NCBI GenBank assembly: GCA_964636495.1
Contig: CAZWSL010000002.1
Location: forward strand, 1 to 64,000
Direction of reading: 5' to 3'
From: Desulfobacula sp964636495
Lineage (GTDB): Bacteria; Desulfobacterota; Desulfobacteria; Desulfobacterales; Desulfobacteraceae
DNA length: 64,000 nucleotides
The translations under genes and the position numbers were made by a program. Shown piece by piece: positions 1-7,762 of the stretch. Each line of letters starts with the position of its first letter. The stretch's first letter is position 1. Below the pieces are notes generated by a model. That model saw nothing but the letters and a program-made list of their open reading frames with translations, ran no database searches and was not told where the DNA came from.

Positions 1-2
1 CT

Positions 3-236
3 CAGACAGAGCTTGCTCGGAAATTAGGGGTATCATATCCTCGACTTAACGAAATTATCAAAGGTCGAAGATCCGTAACACCAGACACTGCGTTAAGATT
101 ATCTCGTGTTTTGGGAATGTCGGCAGACTTTTGGCTTGGTTTGCAGCAGGACTGGGATTTATGGCATGCGATGAACAGCCCAAAAGCAATTGAGATAAAA
201 AGTTTAGAACCTCTTTCAATTAAAAATTTAGCATAA
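3..236 (+). CDS. HigA-type XRE antitoxin, C-terminal part (5' end outside window)
   Basis: The reading frame is open from the first bases and ends at TAA 234-236, giving 77 residues. It begins inside a helix-turn-helix (QTELARKLGV followed by YPRLNEIIKGRRSV) and continues with TPDTALRLSRVLGMSADFWL, the recognition-helix and tail pattern of HigA/VapI antitoxins. Such proteins neutralise a HigB RNase and repress their own operon; in the usual higBA order the toxin would lie upstream, outside the window. The missing N-terminus should be only about 15-25 residues. Family assignment is firm, pairing with a toxin is inference. Confidence 0.8.
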   Translation, partial: QTELARKLGVSYPRLNEIIKGRRSVTPDTALRLSRVLGMSADFWLGLQQDWDLWHAMNSPKAIEIKSLEPLSIKNLA

Positions 237-507
237 CAAAAATTTAAACTGTTGATTTTCAGTAATTTTTTAGGAGGCAGAACCCCACAACATGTCATAA
301 GTTGCCCAACCCAACCCAACCCTTCAAATTGGAGTAGAACTCTTTCGCTATTGGTGGCTCTTTTTACAAAAAACAGGTGTGGATTACTTATCTGGCAAGC
401 TTCATTTTTCAGGCGAATGACAGCCCTATATTATTATCCTTGACCAGAAAGCTTTTCAATGCTGGGACCAATTCCCTAAGAAAGGATCAGGAAACTGGAA
501 GACAAGC
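237..507. other. Gap between HigA end and the DUF4143 ATPase
   Basis: I see no convincing gene in this 270-bp stretch. Short open frames exist but have no recognisable motif. There is a small triplicate CCCAA run near 303-318. The region separates a plus-strand and a minus-strand gene that converge, so it would hold their terminators, but no clear hairpin followed by a T tract is visible. Confidence 0.4.
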
Positions 508-1731
508 CTACATTATCAATCCTTTGCTTTCATTGAGATCATCATCCTTTGGAGAAATTTCAAACTCTGGCAGGTCTTTCCAACTTGTCACTTGTATTCC
601 CTGACGCAAATAGCTTTCATCTCCGCCATAAATTAAAAACGAATCTTGAACTTCATTAGAAAGACTTGCAAACGCATTAAGATTTTTGAAAAATTTGGAA
701 GATATCGTTTGCCCGGATTTTACTTCGATTTGCGTTAAAACACCTGGAGATTTCTGGTAAATAAAATCAATTTCCAATCCCTTGTTTTCCCGGAAAAAAT
801 AAAGATCTTCTTGAACGTCAATCTGATTGAATTGTTTTTTTAAGATCTCATTGAAAATAAAAGTTTCGAAAAGAGCGCCCTTTAAAGGATGTGTGAAGAT
901 TTGCGTAGGGTCTGTAATCCCTATTAACCGGCAGGCAAGACCTGTATCAAGAAAGTATATTTTAGAGGCTTTAACCAACCTTTTATGATATTTTTTTTTA
1001 AAAGGCTTAACTAATTTGATTATATAGCTTGCCTCTAAGATAGAAAGCCACTCGTTGATAAGTTCTCTATTTAAACCGGTGTCATTGTAAATATTATGCA
1101 CATTAAGCTCTTGTCCTGTTCTTCCTGCACAGATTCGTAAAAATATATCAAAATTTCTTTGGTTTTTAATATTAGCCAAGCGCTTAACGTCCCGGTTAAC
1201 GTATGTCTCTATGTAATCGTTCATTTCCTGTGCAGGGTCTAAATTGTCTTTAAAAATTCTCGGATAAAAACCCGTATAAAGCACAGATTCAATAGATTGA
1301 TTTTTTACTTTTTTTCCGTATGCTTCCTTCAAGGTAAAAGGCAACAATTTAATTATCCTGGTTCTTCCAGCAAGAGATTGTGATGCACTGTTCGATAAAT
1401 TCAGTTGATCACTGCCAGTCAGAATAAATTGTCCTTTGATATCTTTGTCATCAACAATTATTTGAATATACGAAAGCAATTCTGGGACCCGTTGTACCTC
1501 GTCTATGATAACGCCATTGGGAAATCGGTTAAGAAAACCTTTTGGGTCTTCAACCGCAAAGAGTCGTTCATCGATAGCTTCTAATGACACCATATTTTTT
1601 TCTGGGAACAACATTTTACAAAGAGTGGTTTTGCCTGACTGTCGTGGACCGACAATGGTAACAACTGGTTTTTCATTCACTGCTTTTTGTACTTTAGCGG
1701 CAATCTCTCTGTTGATTAAACTGCTGTTCAT
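508..1731 (-). CDS. AAA+ ATPase with C-terminal DUF4143 domain
   Basis: This 407-residue protein has a Walker A motif GPRQSGKTT at about residues 28-36 and a Walker B VIIDEVQ at about 74-80, then a C-terminal half typical of DUF4143 (nuclease-like, with IDFIYQ and QIEVKSG motifs). The family is widespread and often found next to toxin-antitoxin genes or mobile elements; its biochemical role is not settled. The start ATG at 1731 is preceded by AAGGAG at good spacing. It stands alone on the minus strand. The family's usual length is about 380-420, so the gene looks complete. Confidence 0.85.
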   Translation of the reverse strand: MNSSLINREIAAKVQKAVNEKPVVTIVGPRQSGKTTLCKMLFPEKNMVSLEAIDERLFAVEDPKGFLNRFPNGVIIDEVQRVPELLSYIQIIVDDKDIKGQFILTGSDQLNLSNSASQSLAGRTRIIKLLPFTLKEAYGKKVKNQSIESVLYTGFYPRIFKDNLDPAQEMNDYIETYVNRDVKRLANIKNQRNFDIFLRICAGRTGQELNVHNIYNDTGLNRELINEWLSILEASYIIKLVKPFKKKYHKRLVKASKIYFLDTGLACRLIGITDPTQIFTHPLKGALFETFIFNEILKKQFNQIDVQEDLYFFRENKGLEIDFIYQKSPGVLTQIEVKSGQTISSKFFKNLNAFASLSNEVQDSFLIYGGDESYLRQGIQVTSWKDLPEFEISPKDDDLNESKGLIM

Positions 1732-1908
1732 ATGCCTTACTCCTTATGATAGTTCTTTTAACCATATGATTGTTTGGTACAAATTGCAAGATTTTTTTAC
1801 AATCCGTACCAGGTGTTTTGTTGCCACAAAGGTAATATTCAACTTTACAAGATGATAAAACATCAATGAGCTTTTCGTCATGCTCAAGTAATATTTCGGT
1901 GAAGATTG

Positions 1909-2400
1909 TTACAAAATGTTAAGATTTTCTCTGGAATTCCAGCAGGTCAGGCAAAGACTATCTATAATACGATCTTCGTTTTTGGGTGATGGCTTTTCCA
2001 GCACCCGGGCATCACCGATCATGATAGCTTCAAGCACCTGTTTAGCCTTTAAGAGATCCTGATCATATCCGATGGTGACATTGATTCTGACCCGTCTTGT
2101 TTTAGTAAAGTGGTAATTGATCACAACCTCATCGAGAATTTTTCGGTTAGGAACAAAAAAGGTCTTTCCATCAAACGTTTTCAGTCGGGTGTTCAAAATC
2201 GTTGTGGCCTCAACTTTACCCAGAAGACTCCCGATTTTGACCACATTTCCAACCTTAAAGGGGAGTGTGGGAAGCAGGGGTCTGAATATCAGCACAACAC
2301 CGATGGAGATCAGGCAGATAATCATCAGGGTCATACCCAAACGCTCGGGATCTGCGCCGATTTCGATGGCTGATATACTGTCAACCATGGTAAGAGTCAT
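1909..2400 (-). pseudogene. Remnant of an MscS-family mechanosensitive channel
   Basis: The 163 residues cover only the pore helix and beta domain of an MscS channel: a hydrophobic segment at about 22-45, then the conserved stretch KVGNVVKIGSLLGKVE, TRLKTFDGKTFFVPN and ILDEVVINY. The first two or three membrane helices are absent, and in-frame stops block extension upstream of 2400. The C-terminal end after about residue 145 no longer resembles the family. I infer a decayed gene. A very short divergent MscS paralogue is the alternative, less likely because the pore needs the missing helices for assembly. Confidence 0.65.
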
Positions 2401-2582
2401 GGCCGATTTAAAAATGTTCTTCAGTCACCGGAGTGAAACTACATAAATTTTCTTCTCTGAATTTTTTTTAAAATAGAAATTTTAAAATCGATCTTCTTCA
2501 ATTTTCTTGGCTTCAGCCAAATATTTTCTTCCAATAAGAATACGAATCATCAATATTCAATTTCATCTGGAGGTGATTGCGG

Positions 2583-3035
2583 ATGAAACGGATAAAAAAG
2601 AAAAAGTGTCGCCATTGCAGGCGCTTATTTGTGCCGGACTCAAGAAATATTGATAAACAGATTTACTGCCGAAAACCGGCATGTAAAAAAGCAAGCAAAA
2701 ATGCCGGCCATAGAAAGTGGTTGAAGAAACCTGAAAACAAAGATTACTTCAAGGGCCACGAGCATGTGGAACGGGTCCGAGCTTGGAGAAAGAAAAATCC
2801 TGGCTACTCGAAACGGCCCAAGCCTCAGACTGCGTTACAAGATCACTCAATCGTGCAATATACTGAAAATACATGGAATAATGATCAAAAAAATGCAATT
2901 GCGTTACAAGATATCTTGCCCAAATGGCTAATCAAGAAAAAGGGATCATCTTTTGCATTGTTGATCAGGCACCCTATATCATGCAAACTTATGGAGAACA
3001 AGATGAACATAAAAAAAGAAGATCTTTTTATTTAA
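2583..3035 (+). CDS. Small basic zinc-ribbon-like protein of unknown function
   Basis: This is a very basic protein of 150 residues with four cysteines in the pattern CRHCRRLF ... YCRKPACKK within the first 40 residues, which should bind one zinc, followed by HRKWLKKPENKDYFKGHEH and WRKKNPGY. Proteins of this shape recur in deltaproteobacteria and planctomycetes, often beside integrases, but no function is established. I chose ATG 2583 because GGAGGTG lies about 7 bases upstream; a TTG two codons earlier is less likely. The C-terminal 50 residues look diverged and could be degenerate. Nucleic-acid binding is an inference from charge and zinc motif. Confidence 0.6.
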   Translation: MKRIKKKKCRHCRRLFVPDSRNIDKQIYCRKPACKKASKNAGHRKWLKKPENKDYFKGHEHVERVRAWRKKNPGYSKRPKPQTALQDHSIVQYTENTWNNDQKNAIALQDILPKWLIKKKGSSFALLIRHPISCKLMENKMNIKKEDLFI

Positions 3036-3065
3036 AAAATCAGCTTAATCTGTGTCTGATTTTTG
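3034..3065 (+). terminator. Rho-independent terminator after the zinc-ribbon gene
   Basis: AAAAATCAG and CTGATTTTT form a 9-bp stem around a loop of about 12 bases, and the 3' arm supplies the T run. It directly follows the stop codon. Confidence 0.6.
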
Positions 3066-3093
3066 GGGGAGGCCCCGGTTCAGAAAAACTTTC

Positions 3094-3121
3094 TTGACAA
3101 TAAGACGACCGGTCATATTTT
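3094..3121 (+). promoter_or_regulatory. Promoter with palindromic GACCGGTC operator for the TetR gene
   Basis: A consensus -35 TTGACA lies at 3094-3099, with a -10-like TATTTT at 3116-3121 (16-bp spacing). The perfect 8-bp palindrome GACCGGTC at 3107-3114 sits between them, a placement typical of a TetR autorepression site. The predicted start of transcription falls at or next to the TetR ATG, so the message could be leaderless. Confidence 0.55.
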
Positions 3122-3127
3122 TGAATT

Positions 3128-3724
3128 ATGAAAAAAAGAAAGAAAAAAACGGAAATCAGAGCAGAACTCCTCCAGACTGGGCTCAGGCTGTTTGGAGAAA
3201 ACGGATTCAATGGAACAGGGATTAAGGAAATTGTTGATGAAGCAGGTGTACCAAAAGGGTCATTTTATAATTACTTCAAAAGCAAGGAAGATTTCACCGT
3301 TGAAATCATTCAGTTCTATTCGGAAAACCTGGCGATCCTTTGGGAAAATTTTCTTAAAAGCGGTCCAGAGGAGCCGCTTGAGGCATTGAAATACAGTTTT
3401 GAAATGATCATTTCCTATCATGAGCAAAGTGAAGTGAGGACGGGTTGCCTGATAGGAAATCTGGCGGCGGAGATCAGCGAATCCAGTGATCTGTGTCGGC
3501 AAAACATGCACCATGCTGCGACTGTGTGGAAAGATCGTGTTTCAAAACAGATCAATCAAGGACAAACCATGGGAACCATCAGGGATGATATTTCAGTTGA
3601 TGCCCTGACAGAATTTATCTGGAATGCCTGGGAAGGAGCACTGCTGAATATGAAAATAGTGAATTCAGCAGCACCGGTCAAAGAGTGCATACGTCTGCTT
3701 TTTGATTTTTTTCTAAAGCCCTGA
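3128..3724 (+). CDS. TetR/AcrR family transcriptional regulator
   Basis: This is a complete 198-residue TetR repressor. The N-terminal helix-turn-helix is clear (LRLFGENGFNGTGIKEIVDE then AGVPKGSFYNYFKSKEDF, about residues 18-57), followed by an all-helical ligand domain with Cys98-like and Cys125-like residues, as in electrophile-sensing members such as NemR and YqhC-partner regulators. The gene has no Shine-Dalgarno sequence, which fits the leaderless reading of its promoter. Downstream lie a yqhD remnant and a CurA-type reductase, both typical targets of aldehyde/electrophile-responsive TetR proteins, so control of these genes is likely. The ligand is unknown. Confidence 0.85.
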   Translation: MKKRKKKTEIRAELLQTGLRLFGENGFNGTGIKEIVDEAGVPKGSFYNYFKSKEDFTVEIIQFYSENLAILWENFLKSGPEEPLEALKYSFEMIISYHEQSEVRTGCLIGNLAAEISESSDLCRQNMHHAATVWKDRVSKQINQGQTMGTIRDDISVDALTEFIWNAWEGALLNMKIVNSAAPVKECIRLLFDFFLKP

Positions 3725-3782
3725 TTAAGATTTACCCACTATTAAACAGCAAATTCAATACAGACAAATTAAGGATAATCAT

Positions 3783-3923
3783 ATGTTATATTTTAATTTC
3801 AAGAACCCTGCCAATATTTTCTTTGGTAAGGGAAAAATAGCTGCCATTGAAGAGGGTACCTCTTCCGGGGGCAGGATCCTCATGGATAGAAAAGAGAAAG
3901 GAGAAGATCATGGTTCAAAATAA
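3783..3923 (+). pseudogene. Remnant of an iron-containing alcohol dehydrogenase (YqhD-like)
   Basis: ATG 3783 opens a 46-codon frame whose first 25 residues, MLYFNFKNPANIFFGKGKIA, match the very conserved N-terminus of YqhD/BdhA-type NAD(P)H-dependent alcohol dehydrogenases. After about position 3860 the similarity stops abruptly and the frame runs into the curA start and stops at TAA 3921. The remaining 360 residues, with the iron-binding site, are gone. It looks like an internal deletion that joined the start of yqhD to the region just before curA. YqhD detoxifies aldehydes, matching the TetR and CurA neighbours. Confidence 0.65.
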
Positions 3924-4947
3924 AGAATACAACCGTTCCATCGTGCTTGCCACGCGTCCAAACGGCGCACCGGTTTCCGATAATTTCCGCATGGTTAATA
4001 CGCCTGTGCCTCAACCGGCTGAAGGCCAGGTGCTGCTTCGCACCGAGTATCTCTCCCTTGATCCTTATATGCGGGGCAGGATGAACGACGCGCCATCCTA
4101 TGCAGAACCTGTTAAGATTGATCAAGTGATGGTGGGTGCAACTATTTCTCAGATCGAGACATCCCGGCACCCTGATTACAAAGAAGGTGAGTGGGTCCTT
4201 GCCTACAGCGGGTGGCAGGATTATGCGCTTTCTGATGGTTCCGGGCTCACCCGGTTAGGCGAAACCCCCGAGAATGCCTCCTATGCACTGGGGATTCTGG
4301 GCATGCCGGGGTTTACCGCCTATATGGGATTATTGGATATTGGTCAGCCCAGACAGGGAGAGACTCTGGTTGTTGCTGCTGCCACAGGTCCTGTTGGGGC
4401 AACCGTAGGACAGATAGGAAAATTGAAAGGCTGTCATGTTGTCGGTATTGCCGGTGGTGGCGAAAAATGCAGACATGCAGAAGAAATACTTGGTTTTGAT
4501 GCGTGCCTGGACCACAAATCTCCGGATTTTGCCCGGCAGCTCAGCCAGGTTTGTCCCAGGGGAATTGACATCTATTTCGAGAGTGTAGGGGGGAACGTAT
4601 TTGATGCAGTTCTGCCGCTGCTCAACACAAAGGCCAGAATTCCGGTATGCGGACTTATTTCCCAGTACAATGCGACACAACTTCCTGATGGACCGGACCG
4701 TATCTCTCTTCTGATGGGTACAATTTTAGTCAAACGATTAAAGGTTCAGGGATTCATTATTTTTGATGATTATGGCCACCGGTACGGTGAGTTTGCAGAG
4801 GAGATGTCTCAATGGCTGAGCAGTGGACAGATAAAATACCGTGAGCATTTGATTGATGGGCTTGAGAATGCACCGGATGCCTTTATCGGCATGCTGGATG
4901 GTCAGAACTTCGGGAAATTGGTTGTCCGGATTAGTGACAAACAGTGA
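3910..4947 (+). CDS. curA: NADP-dependent 2-alkenal/curcumin reductase (MDR family, CurA-like)
   Basis: The 345-residue product matches the zinc-free medium-chain reductase branch of CurA and leukotriene B4 dehydrogenase: substrate domain with LRTEYLSLDPYMRGRMND, then a Rossmann fold with AAATGPVGATVGQIGKLKG (about 150-170) and IDIYFESVGG. No structural or catalytic zinc cysteines are present, as expected. These enzymes reduce activated carbon-carbon double bonds of electrophilic aldehydes and ketones with NADPH. ATG 3910 is preferred because AAAGGAG lies just upstream; a longer in-frame extension reads through the yqhD remnant. It is probably co-regulated with the TetR gene upstream. Confidence 0.87.
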   Translation: MVQNKEYNRSIVLATRPNGAPVSDNFRMVNTPVPQPAEGQVLLRTEYLSLDPYMRGRMNDAPSYAEPVKIDQVMVGATISQIETSRHPDYKEGEWVLAYSGWQDYALSDGSGLTRLGETPENASYALGILGMPGFTAYMGLLDIGQPRQGETLVVAAATGPVGATVGQIGKLKGCHVVGIAGGGEKCRHAEEILGFDACLDHKSPDFARQLSQVCPRGIDIYFESVGGNVFDAVLPLLNTKARIPVCGLISQYNATQLPDGPDRISLLMGTILVKRLKVQGFIIFDDYGHRYGEFAEEMSQWLSSGQIKYREHLIDGLENAPDAFIGMLDGQNFGKLVVRISDKQ

Positions 4948-4949
4948 TC

Positions 4950-5157
4950 GGCCATTTAAAAAAACGGGGTTTGATTTTCATATAGTTACACCCAGGGGAA
5001 AACCTGTTGTTTTTGAAATGCGGGCAATGCCCAATAAAGATGAAAATGTAAAAATTTATATAATGAATATAAAAATCAACTTGAAAGATCAGGAAACCTG
5101 AAGGGTTTTGTAGAAAATTTATTGGGTGAGGATGTTTCAAAAAATCAAATAGGGGAG
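4950..5157 (+). pseudogene. Probable remnant of a DJ-1/PfpI-like protein, frameshifted
   Basis: Immediately after curA, an open stretch without a start reads RPFKKTGFDFHIVTPRGKPV and MPNKDENVK, then continues in another frame as YNEYKNQL and LKGFVENLLGEDV. Adding one A to the A5 run near 5047-5051 joins the two halves. The pattern resembles a piece of an Hsp31/DJ-1-like protein, a family that often accompanies carbonyl-stress genes. The N-terminal part is lost. Assignment is from remembered motifs only and is moderate. Confidence 0.4.
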
Positions 5158-5163
5158 ATGAGC

Positions 5164-5679
5164 ATGGGCGATTCTGTTTATGACTATTCAGCAAAAACCA
5201 TTGATGGAAAAGAAAAATCTTTATCAGAATATGAAGGCAAAGCCATACTGGTTGTGAACACGGCCAGCAAATGAGGATTTACCAAACAATACAGAGGGCT
5301 GGAAGCTCTTTATAAAACATATCAGAACCACGACTTTGAAATTCTGGGATTCCCCAGTAATCAGTTCAAGAAACAGGAACCCGGAACAAATACAGAGATT
5401 GCTCAATTTTGTTTGCTCAATTTCGGTGTAACATTCCCAATGTTTGAGAAAATTGATGTTAAAGGAAAAAATATCCATCCTTTATACAAATACCTTACAC
5501 ATGCAGCACCCGGATTTCTCAATACAAAAGCTGTGAAATGGAATTTCACTAAATTTCTGACAGATAAAAATGGAAAGGTGATCAAGCGGTTCTCCCCGAA
5601 AACAGATCCGGAAAAAATCGTCCCCTTTATTGATGAAATGTTAAGTCAGGCACATAAAGCCATGGATAACGACGATTAG
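5164..5679 (+). CDS. Selenocysteine-containing glutathione peroxidase (in-frame TGA)
   Basis: The frame from ATG 5164 to TAG 5677-5679 encodes 171 residues and is interrupted only by TGA at 5272-5274, exactly at codon 37 where glutathione peroxidases carry their catalytic Cys or Sec (VNTASK-U-GFT). The other tetrad residues are present: Gln67 in FPSNQF, Trp126 and Asn127 in KWNF. A SECIS-like hairpin begins 18 bases after the TGA. These enzymes reduce hydroperoxides using glutathione or thioredoxin. The gene follows the carbonyl-stress genes. A gene caller would split it and report only residues from about codon 84. Readthrough as Sec is inferred from position plus hairpin, strong but not measured. 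Confidence 0.9.
5293..5309 (+). promoter_or_regulatory. Bacterial SECIS-like hairpin of the glutathione peroxidase
   Basis: AGAGGGCTGGAAGCTCT folds as AGA/TCT and GCT/AGC with a GG bulge and a GGA apical loop. The loop lies about 27 bases after the TGA, in the range known for SelB-binding bacterial SECIS elements, and has the G-rich apex they require. Confidence 0.6.
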
Positions 5680-6210
5680 CCTTGTTTTATGGCGTATGCA
5701 GGCTGACAGGCAATGATCCGGATTAACGATTATAATTGATAAATATTGAGTTCAGGAAGGTTAAGATTACCTCTGGTATTATAAATTATAACCCCAATCA
5801 ACCTCTGGGGCTGAATAATTTTCCCTGACTGCTGCATTCTCCATTATATAACTTTTTGCATTTCCGTATGGACTCGGAAAAAAAGAGTATTGAATGAAAC
5901 GGCCAAACATTTGCATAATATAGTATTTTCAAATAATTAACTCTCCTGATCGGGTAAAGGCTTTACATTTAAAACAATAAAAATAATTATTGACAACATC
6001 ATATAGAGTCTTTATTGTAGTTCATGACTGAGCGTTCGCTCACTAAATTTGTTCGAGTGACGCCCGGTTATTTAATTTAGCTATGAATAACAAAAGTAGA
6101 ATAGCAAACTGCGATTTTAAAATTGGTAAATTTCAGCTGAATATCCTCAATAATATATCAGAGGACGCCTTGGGCTCAGTCTGAAAACTTAACAGGAAAG
6201 GACAGGAAAA
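5680..6210. other. Intergenic region before the HMG-CoA-lyase-like gene
   Basis: No gene is visible in these 530 bp. The distal part carries the promoter and palindromic operator described separately; the proximal 300 bp is AT-rich without a recognisable remnant or clear terminator. Confidence 0.5.
5990..6042 (+). promoter_or_regulatory. Promoter with TGAGCGTTCGCTCA operator
   Basis: TTGACA at 5990-5995 and TATTGT at 6013-6018 (17-bp spacing) form a good sigma-70 promoter. The perfect 14-bp palindrome TGAGCGTTCGCTCA at 6029-6042 overlaps the expected transcription start, a typical TetR-family operator. The regulator is not evident; the local TetR promoter carries a different palindrome. The leader to the ATG is about 180 bases. 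Confidence 0.6.
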
Positions 6211-7386
6211 ATGACAGAACTTTATATTGCCAAAGATTCATTGGCAGGGAAACAAGTAGAACTCAGTGATATCACTATAAGAGACGGTCTGCAGTCGCTG
6301 GAAACCGTACTCGACACCGATACCAAGGTCAAATACCTGGAAGGTTTGATTCTGGCAGGTTTCAAGCGAATGGAGGCTACCAATTACGGCCACCCCAAGT
6401 TTGTTCCTTTTTTCCCTGATGCCACTGAAGTATTAAAACGACTGCTGAACAGTGAAACAAAAGCATCGGATGGCAGAACCATTGGCGAAATGATGAAACG
6501 CAATGGCGGCGATGTTGAACTCACTGCAGTGACCATCCATGAAAGCGGTGCAGAAAGAGCGTTTAAAGATTTTGATGCAGGACATGGCCCGGACCGGATT
6601 TTACAAATGACATCAACCTGCCCGGAACATCAGAATGCCAATTCAGGAAAAACCCATGACCAGTATTTTGAAATGACAGAACAGACCATTAAAGCGGCAC
6701 ATAGCCGGGGAATGGTTGTAAACGGTACGGTCAGCACCATCTGGGGGAGCCCTTTTGAAACATTCAACAAAAAATACAGCATGGAAGAGAAGCTGGATAT
6801 TGCTATCAGCTTTGTCAAACGATATCTGGATTGTGGTGCAGATGACATTGAACTTGCTGACCATGATGGTTCAGTTACTGATTATCATAAATCCTATGAA
6901 TTTTTCAGCCGTGTACTTGATCCCAAAGAGATGGGAACCGGACCGGATGGCAGAGATTATGCCGATCCCAAGCTTTATATTGCTCACTTTCACACAAAAA
7001 ACATGGCATCTGCCCTTAGAAATGCAGCAGCTGCCCTTAAAGCCGGTATTATCCGATTTGAATCCTGCCTGTCAGGTATTGGCGGCCAACCGGCTAATGC
7101 TGTGGATGGTGTTACAATTGAGGGCCGTGAAGGAGATTACTACAGCGACCACTTTAACCATGGACTGATTTCCACAGAAGATATGGTGACCATGTTTCAT
7201 CATCTGGGTGTTGATACCGGCATCAATCAGGACATGCTTATACAACTGGGAAAAGATTTCCGAACAGATGTAGTAGACACGTTTGAAGCCAATCAAAGGA
7301 AATTTGGTCGGGACTTTATGCAATGCCGTTCCTATATGTTAACCAAAGGAGAGCTGCCTGAAAGTGTTACCCGACTTTATAAATAA
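6211..7386 (+). CDS. HMG-CoA lyase-like DRE-TIM metallolyase (pyruvate carboxyltransferase family)
   Basis: The 391-residue protein is a TIM barrel of the DRE-TIM superfamily: the DRE-like start DITIRDGLQSLE (about 20-31), the metal-binding histidine pair in YIAHFHTKNM and the cysteine loop FESCLSGIGGQPAN, which corresponds to the HMG-CoA lyase signature. Members cleave or form carbon-carbon bonds next to a carboxylate with a divalent metal. True HMG-CoA lyases are about 300 residues, so this longer protein may act on a different acyl-CoA or keto acid; the substrate cannot be read here. AGGAAAGGACAGG precedes the ATG. It has its own promoter with a palindromic operator, and no pathway partner is adjacent. 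Confidence 0.75.
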   Translation: MTELYIAKDSLAGKQVELSDITIRDGLQSLETVLDTDTKVKYLEGLILAGFKRMEATNYGHPKFVPFFPDATEVLKRLLNSETKASDGRTIGEMMKRNGGDVELTAVTIHESGAERAFKDFDAGHGPDRILQMTSTCPEHQNANSGKTHDQYFEMTEQTIKAAHSRGMVVNGTVSTIWGSPFETFNKKYSMEEKLDIAISFVKRYLDCGADDIELADHDGSVTDYHKSYEFFSRVLDPKEMGTGPDGRDYADPKLYIAHFHTKNMASALRNAAAALKAGIIRFESCLSGIGGQPANAVDGVTIEGREGDYYSDHFNHGLISTEDMVTMFHHLGVDTGINQDMLIQLGKDFRTDVVDTFEANQRKFGRDFMQCRSYMLTKGELPESVTRLYK

Positions 7387-7762
7387 GCATCAGATGGATG
7401 TTTAATCGGGTTGTCAGCGTTCTTTATGAGATCAGGTCTTGAATGATCCAAAATTTAATTTCAAGGCCTGGTCCCCCCAAAAAAATTTCTCTTTTGAAAA
7501 ATATCGGTCTGCAGTTTATATTTAACTTTCTTTAAATTTTTTATTTCAATTTTCCTCCTTCCCGTCCTGGCTACCCAAAGCATGGTTATTAATCTTCTGA
7601 CAATCTTCAGTTTTAAAAGGTGCCGGGCCGGATGAAAAGGATTTGATGAATTAAAAGGGCACTGCCTGTTCATTATATAAAAGATGTGATACAATTACCA
7701 GGTCGTATGTCGCTGTTGATATACCCATGGAATGAATACATAATTTTATAATGGATGGAAAA
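7387..7762. other. Intergenic region before the OsmC selenoprotein gene
   Basis: I find no gene, clear terminator or strong promoter in this 375-bp AT-rich stretch. Confidence 0.4.

Noticed and set aside
1732..1908. Minus-strand open stretch upstream of the DUF4143 ATPase
   Set aside because: It is open for about 50 codons but has no start with a ribosome site and no family I recognise.
5413..5679. Independent 88-residue protein starting MLNFGVTF
   Set aside because: It is the second half of the glutathione peroxidase. The frame is continuous from ATG 5164 through a TGA at the Sec position, so the internal ATG is not a gene start.
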